DNA from: Tethya wilhelma
Taxonomy: Eukaryota; Porifera; Demospongiae; Tethyida; Tethyidae
NCBI GenBank assembly: GCA_964030475.1
Contig: CAXIPT010000005.1
Span: forward strand, 5,961,087-6,025,086
Direction: 5' to 3'
Length of the DNA: 64,000 bases
Notes under the pieces: model-generated
Seen by the model: only the letters and a program-made list of their open reading frames with translations
What the model was told of the DNA's origin: nothing
The model's database searches: none
Part shown: piece by piece, positions 13,303-22,925 of the stretch
How positions within the stretch are numbered: position 1 is the stretch's first letter
Layout: each line of letters opens with the position of its first letter
Translations under genes and position numbers: made by a program

Positions 13303-13584
13303 TGTCAGTCTGTAGCACAATAGAATAACTGTATACGTTACAGACTTAACAGTTAAATAGGAACCTAAGAATTGTACGATCTGCTATCATGTATGTGTAC
13401 ATTCTAATCAATGTATGAACAGGGAATCATCAGATAAGTAATTGGTATTATAATAGACGATAATCAATTTGCTTTTTTTTGGACACAATGCGGAAACCTC
13501 AAAAAAAATTTTTTTTCATAAAATAAACAAAAACTTTGCACAACACACACACATAACACGTACGTACACACACACATACATACA

Positions 13585-13638
<54 letters not shown>

Positions 13639-14575
13639 AACAAACAAACTCACCTGTCTGATAAACTCTTCAGTAATGTTACCGCCAACACCCTGGTGAC
13701 TCTTGGACTTATTAGCGGGGGGCGAGGAAGAATGGAAGTCAAGAAAACCAAAGGAACGACTGTTGGTGTGTGTGTGTGTAAGTAGTATCTCTCTTTGAGT
13801 TGATGCTAACAAAACAATACATTGTCTTTTGGACCAGTTTTTCATCATCTAACCACAGAGGCGATGGATATAAAATCCATCTCCTCGCGATCCATTTCCT
13901 AACCGATACAGCTACAAAAACTGAGAGCGTGTCAACATTGGTAACTTTTACAACTTACATGAACAGAAAAGGAAAGAGAAAACAGAATAGACTCTTCCTG
14001 GCTATAAAAACCATTCAAATTGATGGGTCTATTTATACAAGCAAGATTCACACGGAGCCTATGCATACATCTGAAGAGTAAGCAGGTTTTGTTGTTTTTC
14101 AGCCCAAGACTGACTTTAGAAAAGGTCTGGGAACAAGGCAATGTATTGTCCTCCACCTCTGAGTAAAGTATGGGTGTGTACCATAATGGGGATAACGATA
14201 ATTTCTCTAATGAATATCATTACCAGCTGCCAAAAAGCTGCCTGAGAGAGACAAGCCTGGATTGGCTGTAAAGCTTACATCTAACTTTAAGAGCACGTCA
14301 GTTATATCCAGTACAGTATGAAAGCTTTGTTTACTCTCAAAACTATCGCTTCAAACGAAAATCTTTGTGTGTGCATCACACAACTAAGGCGCGAAACTCG
14401 GCTTTAGCTACTTCTTATTGTTTGAACTCTCTCACACAATTAACAAACATACTTCAACTGACCTGTCCAAGCTTCTAATAACCTCCATGGCTCTTGGTGT
14501 TAGCTCTGCAGCTTTACTTCCAGCAGGTGCAGCCGAGACGGGCTCGTTGAGTGGAGAAGAGAGTGAAAAGGACAT
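11555..14575 (-). CDS. KDM6: KDM6/UTX-type demethylase, N-terminal TPR block
   Basis: First three coding exons on the minus strand: 14575-14453 (ATG, MSFSLSSPLNEPVS), 13707-13654 and 11669-11555. The 11555-11669 exon encodes SEVYCQLGHLHLLLEEYNN, equivalent to the first TPR of UTX. The upstream donor at 14452 (GAA|GTATGT) was preferred over an earlier GTCAGT because only the former is in phase with exon 2. TPR repeats of UTX mediate contact with partners in the COMPASS-like MLL3/4 complex. This block and the one at 5607-9024 are inferred to be one gene broken by two contig joins; the intervening exons are not in the window. Confidence 0.8.
11670..13653. other. KDM6 intron 2, low-complexity content
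   Basis: About 2 kb with no exon I can support. It contains a long (CA)n run at about 13246-13300 and, near 12985 and 13230, two copies of ACAGGAAATGGGAT. A second (CA)n run at about 13580-13634 lies just before the exon 2 donor. Confidence 0.6.
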
Positions 14576-14865
14576 CTTCGTAGCGTAGTAGAGCTTCGGG
14601 TAGTATCAACAAGACTCTCTCTCCACTGTCTTGTGTCAGCTCAAAGCATTGAGGTGGTCATGAATACTTCTTAGCAATCTCCTCACTTTGAAGGAACTAG
14701 CCTATCGTTGCCACAACTATGGACTAATAAAATTTTATTAAGGCGCACTTTTTCTCAGGAACTCCCTCTTCATTATTCGGCGGAAAAGATTACTAAGATT
14801 TACAGAGACCGAGGAGTAGTTTACGGACAATATACGGTCTATTGTGGGAGATCCCCCGTTGTGGA
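14576..14865. promoter_or_regulatory. divergent promoter KDM6 / CMC4
   Basis: 290 bases separate the KDM6 ATG (minus) from the CMC4 ATG (plus). There is no TATA box at a conventional position. This is a head-to-head arrangement inferred from gene starts only. Confidence 0.45.
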
Positions 14866-15162
14866 ATGGAGAAAGAGCTTCAGAGGCTTACTGAAAAGTT
14901 GTGTAAAGATAAAGCTTGTAAAATACAGTATTGTCTACAAAGTAAGTTTGAATTAAGAAATGTTAAGTATCACAGCAGAAGAATAAGGGTTCAAAGAATG
15001 GTTTGTCCATTCACAGGTAACAATTATCAGGAAAGTGCCTGTCAAGCTGAAATACAAGCACTGAGGATCTGCTGTGAAAAGATTAGGCCAGAGTTAATGA
15101 AATATTCAGTTCACTGCACAGGAATAGTAAAGACAACAGAATCCAAAGAGATAGATAGATAG
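14866..15162 (+). CDS. CMC4: Cx9C mitochondrial protein CMC4
   Basis: Small twin-Cx9C protein imported into the mitochondrial intermembrane space by the MIA40 disulfide relay. Exons 14866-14941 and 15017-15162 give 73 residues (human CMC4 has 68). Cysteines are arranged as in CMC4: CKDKACKIQYCLQ, then SACQAEIQALRICCEK, then YSVHC. The intron splits the Ser codon of CLQ|SNNYQ. The start ATG (MEKELQRLTEKL) is the first one not interrupted upstream. The stop codon TAG at 15160-15162 is immediately followed by GTAAGT, a consensus donor, so the transcript can be spliced straight into the TMEM33 leader. Confidence 0.9.
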   Translation: MEKELQRLTEKLCKDKACKIQYCLQSKFELRNVKYHSRRIRVQRMVCPFTGNNYQESACQAEIQALRICCEKIRPELMKYSVHCTGIVKTTESKEIDR

Positions 15163-15264
15163 GTAAGTGGTCGTTAGTTTTTACAAGCGCATGCATACAA
15201 TTTCGTTTGAAAAATGCATTTAATTTTGACGATATTTACCCAACTGAGTTTTACTGATACTCAG
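15163..15264 (+). other. intron between the CMC4 and TMEM33 reading frames
   Basis: The donor GTAAGT begins at the base after the CMC4 stop; the acceptor ACTCAG ends at 15264. Splicing would leave only nine bases (15265-15273) between the CMC4 stop and the TMEM33 ATG. The donor and acceptor are seen directly; their use is inferred. Confidence 0.55.
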
Positions 15265-15273
15265 GTGTAAAAA

Positions 15274-16700
15274 ATGGCTGAACAGCAACAGGAACAACAG
15301 AGCAGGGACACTCCTAGCTCCCAACAAACTCTGAAGGTACTCTCTCTGATGCACAGAAATACTGTGTGTGTGGATTTGTGCATTAATGAATATTTGCAGG
15401 ATTACATAGTGTCTGATATGGTCACCACTACTCTCTTTGTAATGAGGCTTGGTACAATTGTGTGCAGTCTGATTTACCTCTTGTCTAGCCTAGGGTGAGT
15501 GTGTGCTAGTTTACTGTTGAGGATGTATAAGAAAGTTTATTGGAAAAAAAATCTTACAGATCTAGCTGGGATTCGAATATGATCGTTATTGGTTCTCTTT
15601 TAATTATTATTTCAGACTCTTTAGTGGAATCTCCATGTTTTGTTACTCCAACGCTTTATTCATGGCCTTTCTTACGTTCACAATTCGACTCATACAGCGA
15701 AAGCAACAGGCCAATGTATGTCCTTATTCTCACTAAGCAAATATTTCCTTGTGTTTTGATGTAACAATCTCACCACATTTCCCTGCTTGGGTAGATCTCC
15801 GCATTCAGTAAGGAGTTTCTTGCACTAGCTACTTCTGAAGACAGCGGCCATTACATGTTGTACACCTTCTACTATGGTAGACAAGAGTTCCCACTTGTTA
15901 GTAAGTCTCCTTTAGGAAATAGACCATGTGACACCAGCTATATAGTCATATATCCTCACAGCCATTGATCTCTTGTACTTGTCCATTGCAGTATATCTGA
16001 TACCCCCATTCCTATATGCCGTGCTGTTCAGTGCTCCCTACACCAATGGAATGATACCAGTAAGTTAGTGTTGAATCTAAAACTTGTAAAACACTATTCT
16101 TACTTTTTTCCCTCATCTTTCTATTTTCAGTTTTTACCTCCCTCCTTACAAAGGTTGGTCTTAAATAACGTAGACTAGTGGGTGTGCTTTCATCGAATTA
16201 TGTTCTCTCTTCCTTCCTAGTGTTATGAAAACGATGAACGATCGCATTGCCAATGGACAGTATGAGATTCGGAGGTTTATTGCTTACACTGAGATCTTCT
16301 TACTGTTTGTGGTCATCTGGAATGCGTTGACGTGAGTGTAGTTTGAGAGTCACTGCTTGGATGCTATTTTGACTGATTTTTGTTCCTAATTGATAGGGGT
16401 TACATGTTTTTCCTCGCTCCTTTACTGCACTATTCATTCTTGAAATTGCGGTACCAATCCTTAAGAAACAAATCTGTTGCGTAAGTTTAATTGTGTACTA
16501 TGCATTGAAGTATCGATAAAGTTAATATTATGTATGTGAATTTGTTCACATACAGGGTTGCATTTTCAGACCTCCGTGTAGCTGTGGAGCAAGGAGCCAA
16601 CCACCCAAGATGTCCACCTGCAGTTGCTGGTCTGCTGCGCAAGGGTGTTTCGTTTGTGTCGAGCCTCGCACCATCTCGACCCATGAGAAGAGAGGCTTAG
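15274..16700 (+). CDS. TMEM33: transmembrane protein 33
   Basis: Multipass ER/nuclear-envelope protein of the TMEM33/Pom33 family, which shapes ER tubules by acting on reticulons. Nine exons: 15274-15336, 15400-15494, 15616-15715, 15795-15900, 15992-16059, 16131-16153, 16221-16331, 16397-16480, 16556-16700. The lengths sum to 795 nt, 264 residues (human 247). Hydrophobic helices include LGTIVCSLIYLLSSLGLFSG, ALFMAFLTFTIRL, IYLIPPFLYAVLF and FIAYTEIFLLFVVIW. Family signatures seen are SEDSGHYMLYTF, FIAYTEIFLL and the C-terminal LRYQSLRN...FSDLRVAVE. A 23-nt microexon (16131-16153) is required to keep frame. Confidence 0.93.
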
Positions 16701-16920
16701 ACTGAAGCGTTTTAGGATCAGAGCTATATAATAATTATATTATTGTATATAATAATATTATAGGGAATTTTAGACAATTTGGAGTAATGTAATGCACTTC
16801 TGTTAGCCTGCAAGCTGTACAATGCATGTACAGGGACTTTACACTAAAATGAAGTGCTAATTTCGCCTTTGTTTTGGTTTGAGTCATTATGATGTAATAA
16901 GTATTAAAATTATTTTTAGC
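16701..16920. other. TMEM33 3' flank
   Basis: AT-rich 3' UTR and spacer; nothing else recognised. Confidence 0.4.
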
Positions 16921-16923
16921 GTA

Positions 16924-16933
16924 GGGAATTCCC
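16924..16933. promoter_or_regulatory. NF-kappaB/Rel consensus site
   Basis: GGGAATTCCC, a perfect palindromic match to the GGGRNWYYCC consensus, 40 bases upstream of the TATA box and 89 bases upstream of the gene A start codon. Confidence 0.6.
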
Positions 16934-16972
16934 CAGGTGGTTCCCAGAATTTGGAAGTTTAGCTAAGAGCGG

Positions 16973-16979
16973 TATAAAA
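16973..16979 (+). promoter_or_regulatory. TATA box of ApoL-like gene A
   Basis: TATAAAA 43 bases before the ATG at 17022, implying a very short 5' UTR and supporting that ATG as the true start. Confidence 0.7.
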
Positions 16980-17021
16980 ACAAGAGCGTAAACGCATGTT
17001 TGTTGCAGAGTTAAATCGTCC

Positions 17022-18023
17022 ATGATGGATGCAGCTAACGCTTTTGTGATCATGGTAAATGAAGGGCCCGTTTTCCTCAAGAATTTCCGCTTGATGGTAG
17101 ACGAATTGCCCAAGGTGCTCAACTCCTTTGATACTCTGCGCAGATCCTTTTGCACGCTAGCGGATAACATCCTCGATGATTTCAATGGCATGTCAAAAGC
17201 CGGGATCAAGTTGGAGTCGGAGTCGCGGACAGTGTTTCACGATATCAAGTCACTGGCTTTAAATGCTCTACTTTATGAGGACCTTGTCAGTAGGCTTGCA
17301 TGGTATGGTCAAGATGAGGATTTCATAAGACAGGTTGAGCAGGGGATTGATTCAAGTGATTTTGGACCCCTTGGTGAATACATATTGATACTCCAGCAAT
17401 GTTTGGGACAAATTGGTGAATGTTATCAAATATTGACAGCCTCTTGCAGAGAAGCTAGCAAGAGTTCAGTGAAAGCTGCTGAAACCTGTAAGAGCATGGC
17501 CGAACAGCAACGAAGGAGAAAGACAGCCACTCGAGTAGTTGGTGGAGTTTCAACAGCAGCTGTGGGTACAGGTGGAGCAATCACAGCTCTTGGTTTAGCA
17601 CTGGCTCCTTTCACATTGGGGGCAAGTGCTGTTGTCGGTTTGACGGTGGCTGCTGTGAGTGTGGGAGCAACAGCTGTTGGAGCTACAGTCACAGGTGCCG
17701 TAGTCACTCACTTGATAGCAGCTGACTTTAACAAATTGGAAAAGGAGTTTCGAAAGTTTGGTGTTGTTTTCGATAGAACAGCGGATGAAGCTGATTCAAT
17801 CAATGATATCGTGGAAGGGATGAATCTGAAAGTCATGCTCGTCTCCAGTTGTCTCGACAACGTGGAACACAGCTGGAAGAACCACCAAACAGTCATGTGT
17901 CTCAAATCATCACTTAAACTTCTTCAAAAACGATTTGGTGATCTTCACGGACACTGTGCTTCGTATCGTGCCACAGTGACTGAGCGACAACAGCGACTAG
18001 AGACTCTTTTTCAAACACAGTAG
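17022..18023 (+). CDS. ApoL-like membrane-inserting helical protein, gene A
   Basis: Single-exon 333-residue protein. The N-terminal ~140 residues are amphipathic helices (LMVDELPKVLNSFDTLRRSF). Next comes a charged stretch (MAEQQRRRKTATRVV), then a long Gly/Ala-rich hydrophobic hairpin at roughly residues 167-230 containing GLALAPFTLGAS, then another long helical region (ADFNKLEKEFRKFGVVFDRT) to the stop. The GLxLAPFTxG(A/T)S core inside a hydrophobic hairpin between coiled coils is the hallmark of apolipoprotein L proteins; the same layout occurs in alpha-helical pore-forming proteins. Membrane permeabilisation is inferred from this layout, not shown. No signal peptide is present, so it probably acts inside the cell. 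Upstream TATA and NF-kappaB sites suggest inducible, possibly immune, expression. A near-identical truncated copy lies at 36343. Confidence 0.75.
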   Translation: MMDAANAFVIMVNEGPVFLKNFRLMVDELPKVLNSFDTLRRSFCTLADNILDDFNGMSKAGIKLESESRTVFHDIKSLALNALLYEDLVSRLAWYGQDEDFIRQVEQGIDSSDFGPLGEYILILQQCLGQIGECYQILTASCREASKSSVKAAETCKSMAEQQRRRKTATRVVGGVSTAAVGTGGAITALGLALAPFTLGASAVVGLTVAAVSVGATAVGATVTGAVVTHLIAADFNKLEKEFRKFGVVFDRTADEADSINDIVEGMNLKVMLVSSCLDNVEHSWKNHQTVMCLKSSLKLLQKRFGDLHGHCASYRATVTERQQRLETLFQTQ

Positions 18024-18415
18024 ATTCTCAGAAAGTTTCATGTCATGCAGCTTATTTTGTTGTGTTTGTCATTCATAAATCTAACTTTTCAGTTTGCATT
18101 ATCAGTGTTGGTGCTCACATTATCGTGTTCCTGTATTGTCATTATCTCAAAAATGCCCATTACAATCAAGTGTCCTATATTATAGTATTGTGTGAAAAAG
18201 TTTGTGTAACATGTTGTTTATGGATTGACGATAATGGAACTAAAACACGTACATGGCTGTAGCATGACGTGTATATAGACACTTCACAATGAAAACGTAC
18301 GAACTGATTGTTGCCTACATAATGTTATGCTGTTTGACACAATACAAGATCTCATGAATATTATTGTTAATATTGTCATTATTGTAGATTATATTTCCAA
18401 CTAATCAGTACATTT

Positions 18416-18640
18416 CCCAAGACCATTGATCTGGGCTGAATTGCTCAATACAAGCTCAATCGTGTAACCACCCACAGCAGCTCCACTGCCACCACTGGCA
18501 GGTGTGTCTCAAATCATCACTTCAACTGCTTCAAAAAACGATTTGGTGATCTTCATGGTCATTCTGCTTTATGTCACGACGCTATGACTACATGAGAGAC
18601 AACAGCAACTGGAGACCCTCTTTCAAACATTGAGTTCCCA
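18416..18640. pseudogene. remnants: antisense exon fragment plus ApoL-like 3' tail
   Basis: 18416-18505 is a degenerate minus-strand copy of the last-exon sequence of the gene at 39096 (the AVGGYVNEL region). 18506-18640 is a decayed copy of an ApoL-like 3' end (CAAATCATCACTTCAACTGC onward, with stops). The same pair recurs at 37300-37460. Confidence 0.65.
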
Positions 18641-19103
18641 ATGATTCTTTCGAACAATGTTATGTTATCTTGATTTTTGAGCAAGTTTACTTTTCTAAAG
18701 CATATCATTATCTGTTTTTATTTGAGTTTGCAACATATACCATAATTATATTGTACCAATTGTATTATATTGCAACATATACCATTATTATCATTTGTCA
18801 GCAAAGATCTTCTATTGCCATTTTCTCAAAACATGCCTTTTATATAGTGTACAAGTGAAATCAATCAAAATCAGTGTACCTGTACTAGGCCAATCAATGA
18901 AGTGTCTGATATGACATTGATGGAGCATGTACACAATCACTGGCCAGTTACTATGGAGACTCTTGTAGTGAATGTGTACCATGTGTGCTAGACGGTGATT
19001 AGGTATGATGCAGCAACTACAACTGAGCTATTGTGTTGCTAATTGATGAGCTGTTGTACATGTGGATTGAAACTTCCCTATGTAACACACTTGTGAAGTC
19101 ATG
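18641..19103. other. spacer between ApoL-like copies
   Basis: AT-rich spacer with two copies of CAACATATACCAT(A/T)ATTA; largely colinear with 37460-37812. No gene seen. Confidence 0.4.
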
Positions 19104-19132
19104 CTGACTCATGCACACAACAAGGTATAAAA
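19104..19132 (+). promoter_or_regulatory. AP-1 site and TATA box of truncated gene B copy
   Basis: TGACTCA at 19104-19110 and TATAAAA at 19126-19132, at the same relative positions as in the intact gene B promoter at 37813-37840. Confidence 0.55.
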
Positions 19133-19194
19133 GTAAAACCTTCAAAGATAGCTACAGAATTACAGATTTCAGAGTAACTGATAAAATTTGCAAA

Positions 19195-19312
19195 ATGGGA
19201 GCGATTTGGTCAAAGCTAACTGGTGCTGAAAATGACACAGATGCTCAAAAAGAATCAACACTAAGAAGAAGAAAAGGCAGCTAAATTATTTCTTGAAGAT
19301 TTAAATTCAATG
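19195..19312 (+). pseudogene. 5' fragment of ApoL-like gene B, frameshifted and cut by N
   Basis: Begins MGAIWSKLTGAENDT like the gene at 37903. The frame is lost in the acidic Glu-rich tract near 19262 (stop at 19300-19302) while the downstream codons of gene B continue in another frame to the N at 19313. It could be a decayed copy or an assembly error at the contig edge. Confidence 0.65.
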
Positions 19313-19313
19313 N
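19313..19313. other. assembly join (N)
   Basis: A single N between the plus-strand ApoL-like fragment and the middle of a minus-strand fibrinogen-domain gene. Both genes are truncated here. Confidence 0.75.
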
Positions 19314-19947
19314 AAGGCGGTAGTTGTCAGCTGGGCCATCCACTCTGAAGGTCTGGTAGGTCCATGTGACTTTGTTCCCTCCTTCATCTTGAAGGTCAAT
19401 CCTCAGTTCCACTTCATCTCTGGTGGTGAGGCGATGAATGTTCTGTAGTCCCAACCAAAACTCCTCATCCAAGTCACCAAAACCAAGTTCATAATCATTC
19501 CATTTTCGATAAAAGTCTTCAGTTCCATTGGCCACTCTGCGTTGAATGACTGTCCATCCTCCATTGTCAGTGTCCATGTCACATCGAGTGAAGAGCTTGG
19601 AGGCACTGAAAGGTCCATCTTTGTCAGTAGTACTGATTTCATACTTCCCAGTTTCAACAGTTGGCAAGAAGGTCTTGATCTATATCCAAATAAACAGCAT
19701 GCATTAAAGTTGTGCACCATGCATTGCCATGATATATGGCATGAGAGTATCAGAATGGGATATGTGTGCAAAAACAAGCATATATCTGACAGCAGTCGTA
19801 GAAGGTAGCTGTTTCACAATCCTGTTTGATGTTAAGTGCCTCAGTGAGTACTTCTTGGTAGCGCTGGTTGCACACATGGGAGGCAATCTCAGCAGCCAGG
19901 CAGCTGCTAACAAGTCCGACTATCAGCAGGCAAATGAAGGCCTTCAT
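19314..19947 (-). CDS. secreted fibrinogen-related protein, 3'-truncated
   Basis: Exon 1 (19947-19786) encodes a signal peptide (MKAFICLLIVGLVSSCLAA) and a short Cys-containing region ending YDCCQ. Exon 2 (19679-19314) encodes the first half of a fibrinogen C-terminal globe: DMDTDNGGWTVIQRRV, then FGDLDEEFWLGLQNIHRL and RIDLQDEGGNKVTWTYQTF. The Ca-binding half is lost at the N. Such proteins (FREPs, ficolin-like) bind glycans and often act as secreted recognition molecules. The exon 1 boundary is phase-correct at CAG|ATATAT, so the intron would begin AT rather than GT. A TATA box lies at 20024-20030. Confidence 0.85.
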
Positions 19948-20023
19948 TGTTGATGAATGTGAAGAATTTAGTTTTCTCTCTCTCTGTCTGAGTGATGTTT
20001 GAGGTGCCTGTGTGAAAGGTGTC

Positions 20024-20030
20024 TTTTATA
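20024..20030 (-). promoter_or_regulatory. TATA box of fibrinogen-related gene
   Basis: Minus-strand TATAAAA about 77 bases upstream of the ATG at 19947. Confidence 0.6.
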
Positions 20031-21098
20031 CCGAGAATCAGAGAAAGTTGCATGATAGGCTAATATGGTCTATGCTTCCGTCAGCATGCAGTGAACTATG
20101 CAGACTGCCAGGCTTGCCTTTCTTGTTTTGCAGATGTAGCTAGTTTGAATGATGTCACAATAATTCCCTCCTTTTGATGCTGTGTTCAATTTGTGCACTC
20201 ATTGTTAGCTGTAGTGATGAACCAGCAAAAGAGTTTGGGTTTAAAATAACTTTTGCATGCATGCATACCTGACTGTTTGGGTGTAGAGTCCATGGATTTT
20301 ATATTCAATGGGTATATGCAGCTATATACGCTAATTACACAGTTTGGAACTTCCTTACAGACTCACTGACTACACACAACCACGACCAAGTAAACATCTC
20401 ATGAGTTGTGATGTGCATGATGTATTTTGTCCGAAATCTACTATACACCACAGCAATAAAAGCGCCTATAGTACATAAGCCTTGGCTTGCAATTCAATTA
20501 AGAAGCACATCTCTGAGCACATCCAGTCCAAATCTACAATGTTTCTAAATAACACACACTACATGGGGCGTGATCGATGGGTGCAGTTTTGAAGCTAAGC
20601 GCTCAGAGGTGCACAAAGGCTTAATGAACACAATGCCATGCAATCTGAATGCTATTTTAACCCTAAACTCAATTATTATATGTACCAGGAAATCATATGC
20701 ATGCATTTTAGTGTGGTTACTGTAAATAAAGTATTTTCATGAATCGATTAATGTGGTCAACTATAATAATTAAAGTAAGAAACATGCAGGTTAGGGGGGG
20801 CAGGTCCATTATATATAGTCATATTTATTATGTACTATTATTTCACAATATTTTCTTATTAAGCTTTAAATTGTTTCACAAGCATTATTTAATGATAATT
20901 GTACCAAATTGCAACTTCCACAAAATTATATATAGGTTGTGTACTACTACAATTATAAAGTAATGAATCATGCATCTAAACATTTTTTAGTCCTAAAATC
21001 TATTGGTTATGCAGCGTATTCTATTATGTTCTATTATTCCATAATGTATTGTTCATAGTTTCTTCATCTCTAATATTTGTAATAGCAAGTGCTCTAGT
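20031..21098. other. intergenic between fibrinogen-related genes
   Basis: AT-rich, with no exon, RNA gene or repeat that I can support. Confidence 0.4.
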
Positions 21099-21595
21099 TC
21101 ATTCAGGACTTTGGTGGCGGCAGTCTTTGCGCCTTATTTTCATCTCAACATTAGGGTAATGTGTCCAGCCACCTTCAAATTCTACAGCATTGCGCCAAAC
21201 AATCCCTGTTGTTTCTGGGTATGCAGCGTCACTTGGGATAACATGAGGTCCATTCAAGTTAGTATGATAACAAAATACATACCACCAGGCACCATAGAAT
21301 ACCTGAGCACAATTGCCACCCCATTCATCATTGTCATGGTCATAGGCACTAAATGGTTTGTTGTTGCTATAAGCCATTGCATCATATCCTCCTGAAGGAC
21401 CCTCTGCTTCTCCAATGTGTAGGCGGTAGTTGTCAATTGGGCCATCCACTCTGAAAGTCTGGTAGGTCCATGTGACTTTGTTCCCTCCTTCATCTTGAAG
21501 GTCAATCCTCAGTTCCACTTCATCTCTGGTGGTGAAGTGATGAATATTCTGTAGTCCCAACCAAAATTCTCCATCCAAGTCTCCAAAACCGCTCT
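21099..21595 (-). CDS. fibrinogen-related protein, 5'-truncated
   Basis: C-terminal half of a fibrinogen globe on the minus strand, open to the N at 21596. It overlaps the other copy over FGDLDGEFWLGLQNIHHF to TWTYQTFRVDGP at about 92% residue identity. It then adds the Ca-site and ligand-site half: YDHDNDEWGGNCAQ (DxDND-type loop), GAWWYVFCYHTNLNGPH and VEMKIRRKD before the stop. It is either a second tandem gene or another allele whose 5' end was lost at the join. A glycan-binding function is inferred from family. Confidence 0.85.
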
Positions 21596-21596
21596 N
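21596..21596. other. assembly join (N)
   Basis: A single N cutting the fibrinogen-domain exon; to its right the sequence begins inside an R1 repeat. Confidence 0.75.
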
Positions 21597-22860
21597 GAAA
21601 GTTTTTGTGAGATTTAGACCTTGCATGCAGTTGGTAATCTGTCAGTGAGAGCCTTTGAGCAACGTTGAAGGCTTAATTTTGTTTGACTAGATTTTTATAG
21701 TGAGCAACATTTTGTATTGTGTCTATGGGACAGTCGGCCCATTCCTACTATACGTACTACCGTACGTATGATAGCAGGAAAGGTTCACATGCAGAGTGCT
21801 TTATGTTTTGGGTTAATTTATCTGTAAATTTCAAATCACTCTTATTAACAAGTAGTAAAAATTTCAAAAAAATAAGTGGTGTAGGAATGGGCAGTGCGGT
21901 AAAAAGTATTGGAACAAGGCATATCTCAATTTCGGCACATGACTACTTCATTTTTGATTTATTCTTGATCCCTAATATGGATCCTTGGTGCCATAAATGC
22001 GTGCAATTATCTGTACTACTATAGTACCATATCTTATTGTTGCATTCGTTCAAATTCCTACTAATCAGTTGCTAAGCAGTGAAGTAAACCATAACAAGAC
22101 AGGCAACTTAAACTGGACTGCATGCCGGCCAAGAATTAGGCATAAAAAATGAAGTAGTCATGTGCCGAAATTGAGATATGCCTTGTTCCAATACTTTTTA
22201 CCGCACTGCCCATTCCTACACCACTTATTTTTTTGAAATTTTTACTACTTGTTCATTCACTTTTTTCAGCACTACAGTGTGGAGACTATCAGAGACTGGT
22301 TAGTCCCTACAAAAAGCTTGAGTAGCAGCTACAGTTTCATTATGCTGGATGAAGATAATGCGCATGCGCATACTGCCACGTGGATAGATGACCTTTGAAC
22401 TCTACCTAAGATGGCTGCATTGCAGTACATGAATTTATACACTAAGTTTTAAAGCTTTCTAGTTTTTGTTTAGGCCTATTTGAGATTGAAACGAGTATAA
22501 AGGAATGTAGTACCCAAGAAAAGAACTTACTTTGTGCTGTCAAAGTTGGCTCAAGACATTCTGGTTCTCTGGAAATCCTTTTCAAGTAAGTCAGTTAGGA
22601 AGTACGTAAGTAAGTACGTACGTTAGAAGAACAAAAATGGCACTATGGTGGCTTCCCACTAGTGCTCTCTACGAGTGCTGAGAAAAGTTTTTGTGAGTTT
22701 TAGGCCTTGCATGCAGTTGGTAATCTGTCAGTGAGAGCCTCTGAGCAACTTTGAAGGTTTAATTTTGTTTGACTAGATTTTTATAGTGACCAACATTTTG
22801 TATTGTGTCTATGGGGCAGTCGACCCATTCCTACTATACGTACTACCGTACGTATGATAC
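21597..22860. mobile_element. R1 repeat block with direct and inverted copies
   Basis: Near-identical direct repeats at 21597-21772 and 22686-22860 (CTTGCATGCAGTTGGTAATC to TACGTACTACCGTACGTATG) bracket an inverted pair, 21848-21955 against 22145-22252, that would fold into a ~108-bp stem. No transposase is seen. The block fills the region where the 3' exons of the adjacent tyrosinase gene should be. Confidence 0.65.
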
Positions 22861-22925
22861 ACACAATTATACATATTCATAAGAAACATGTAATAATGAA
22901 TTAATTTTACCATAAGTTAACTTAC

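Noticed and set aside
13073..13848. Cys-Val and His-Thr rich frames
   Set aside because: Translations of (CA)n/(GT)n tracts inside KDM6 introns.
17426..17905. Long minus-strand frames antisense to the ApoL-like genes
   Set aside because: Mirror frames produced by the repetitive Gly/Ala codons; no splice or promoter support, and they recur only because the sense gene is duplicated.
21719..22024. 101-residue frame on the plus strand
   Set aside because: It lies entirely in the R1 repeat, and the shared peptide at 25695 is the same repeat inverted.
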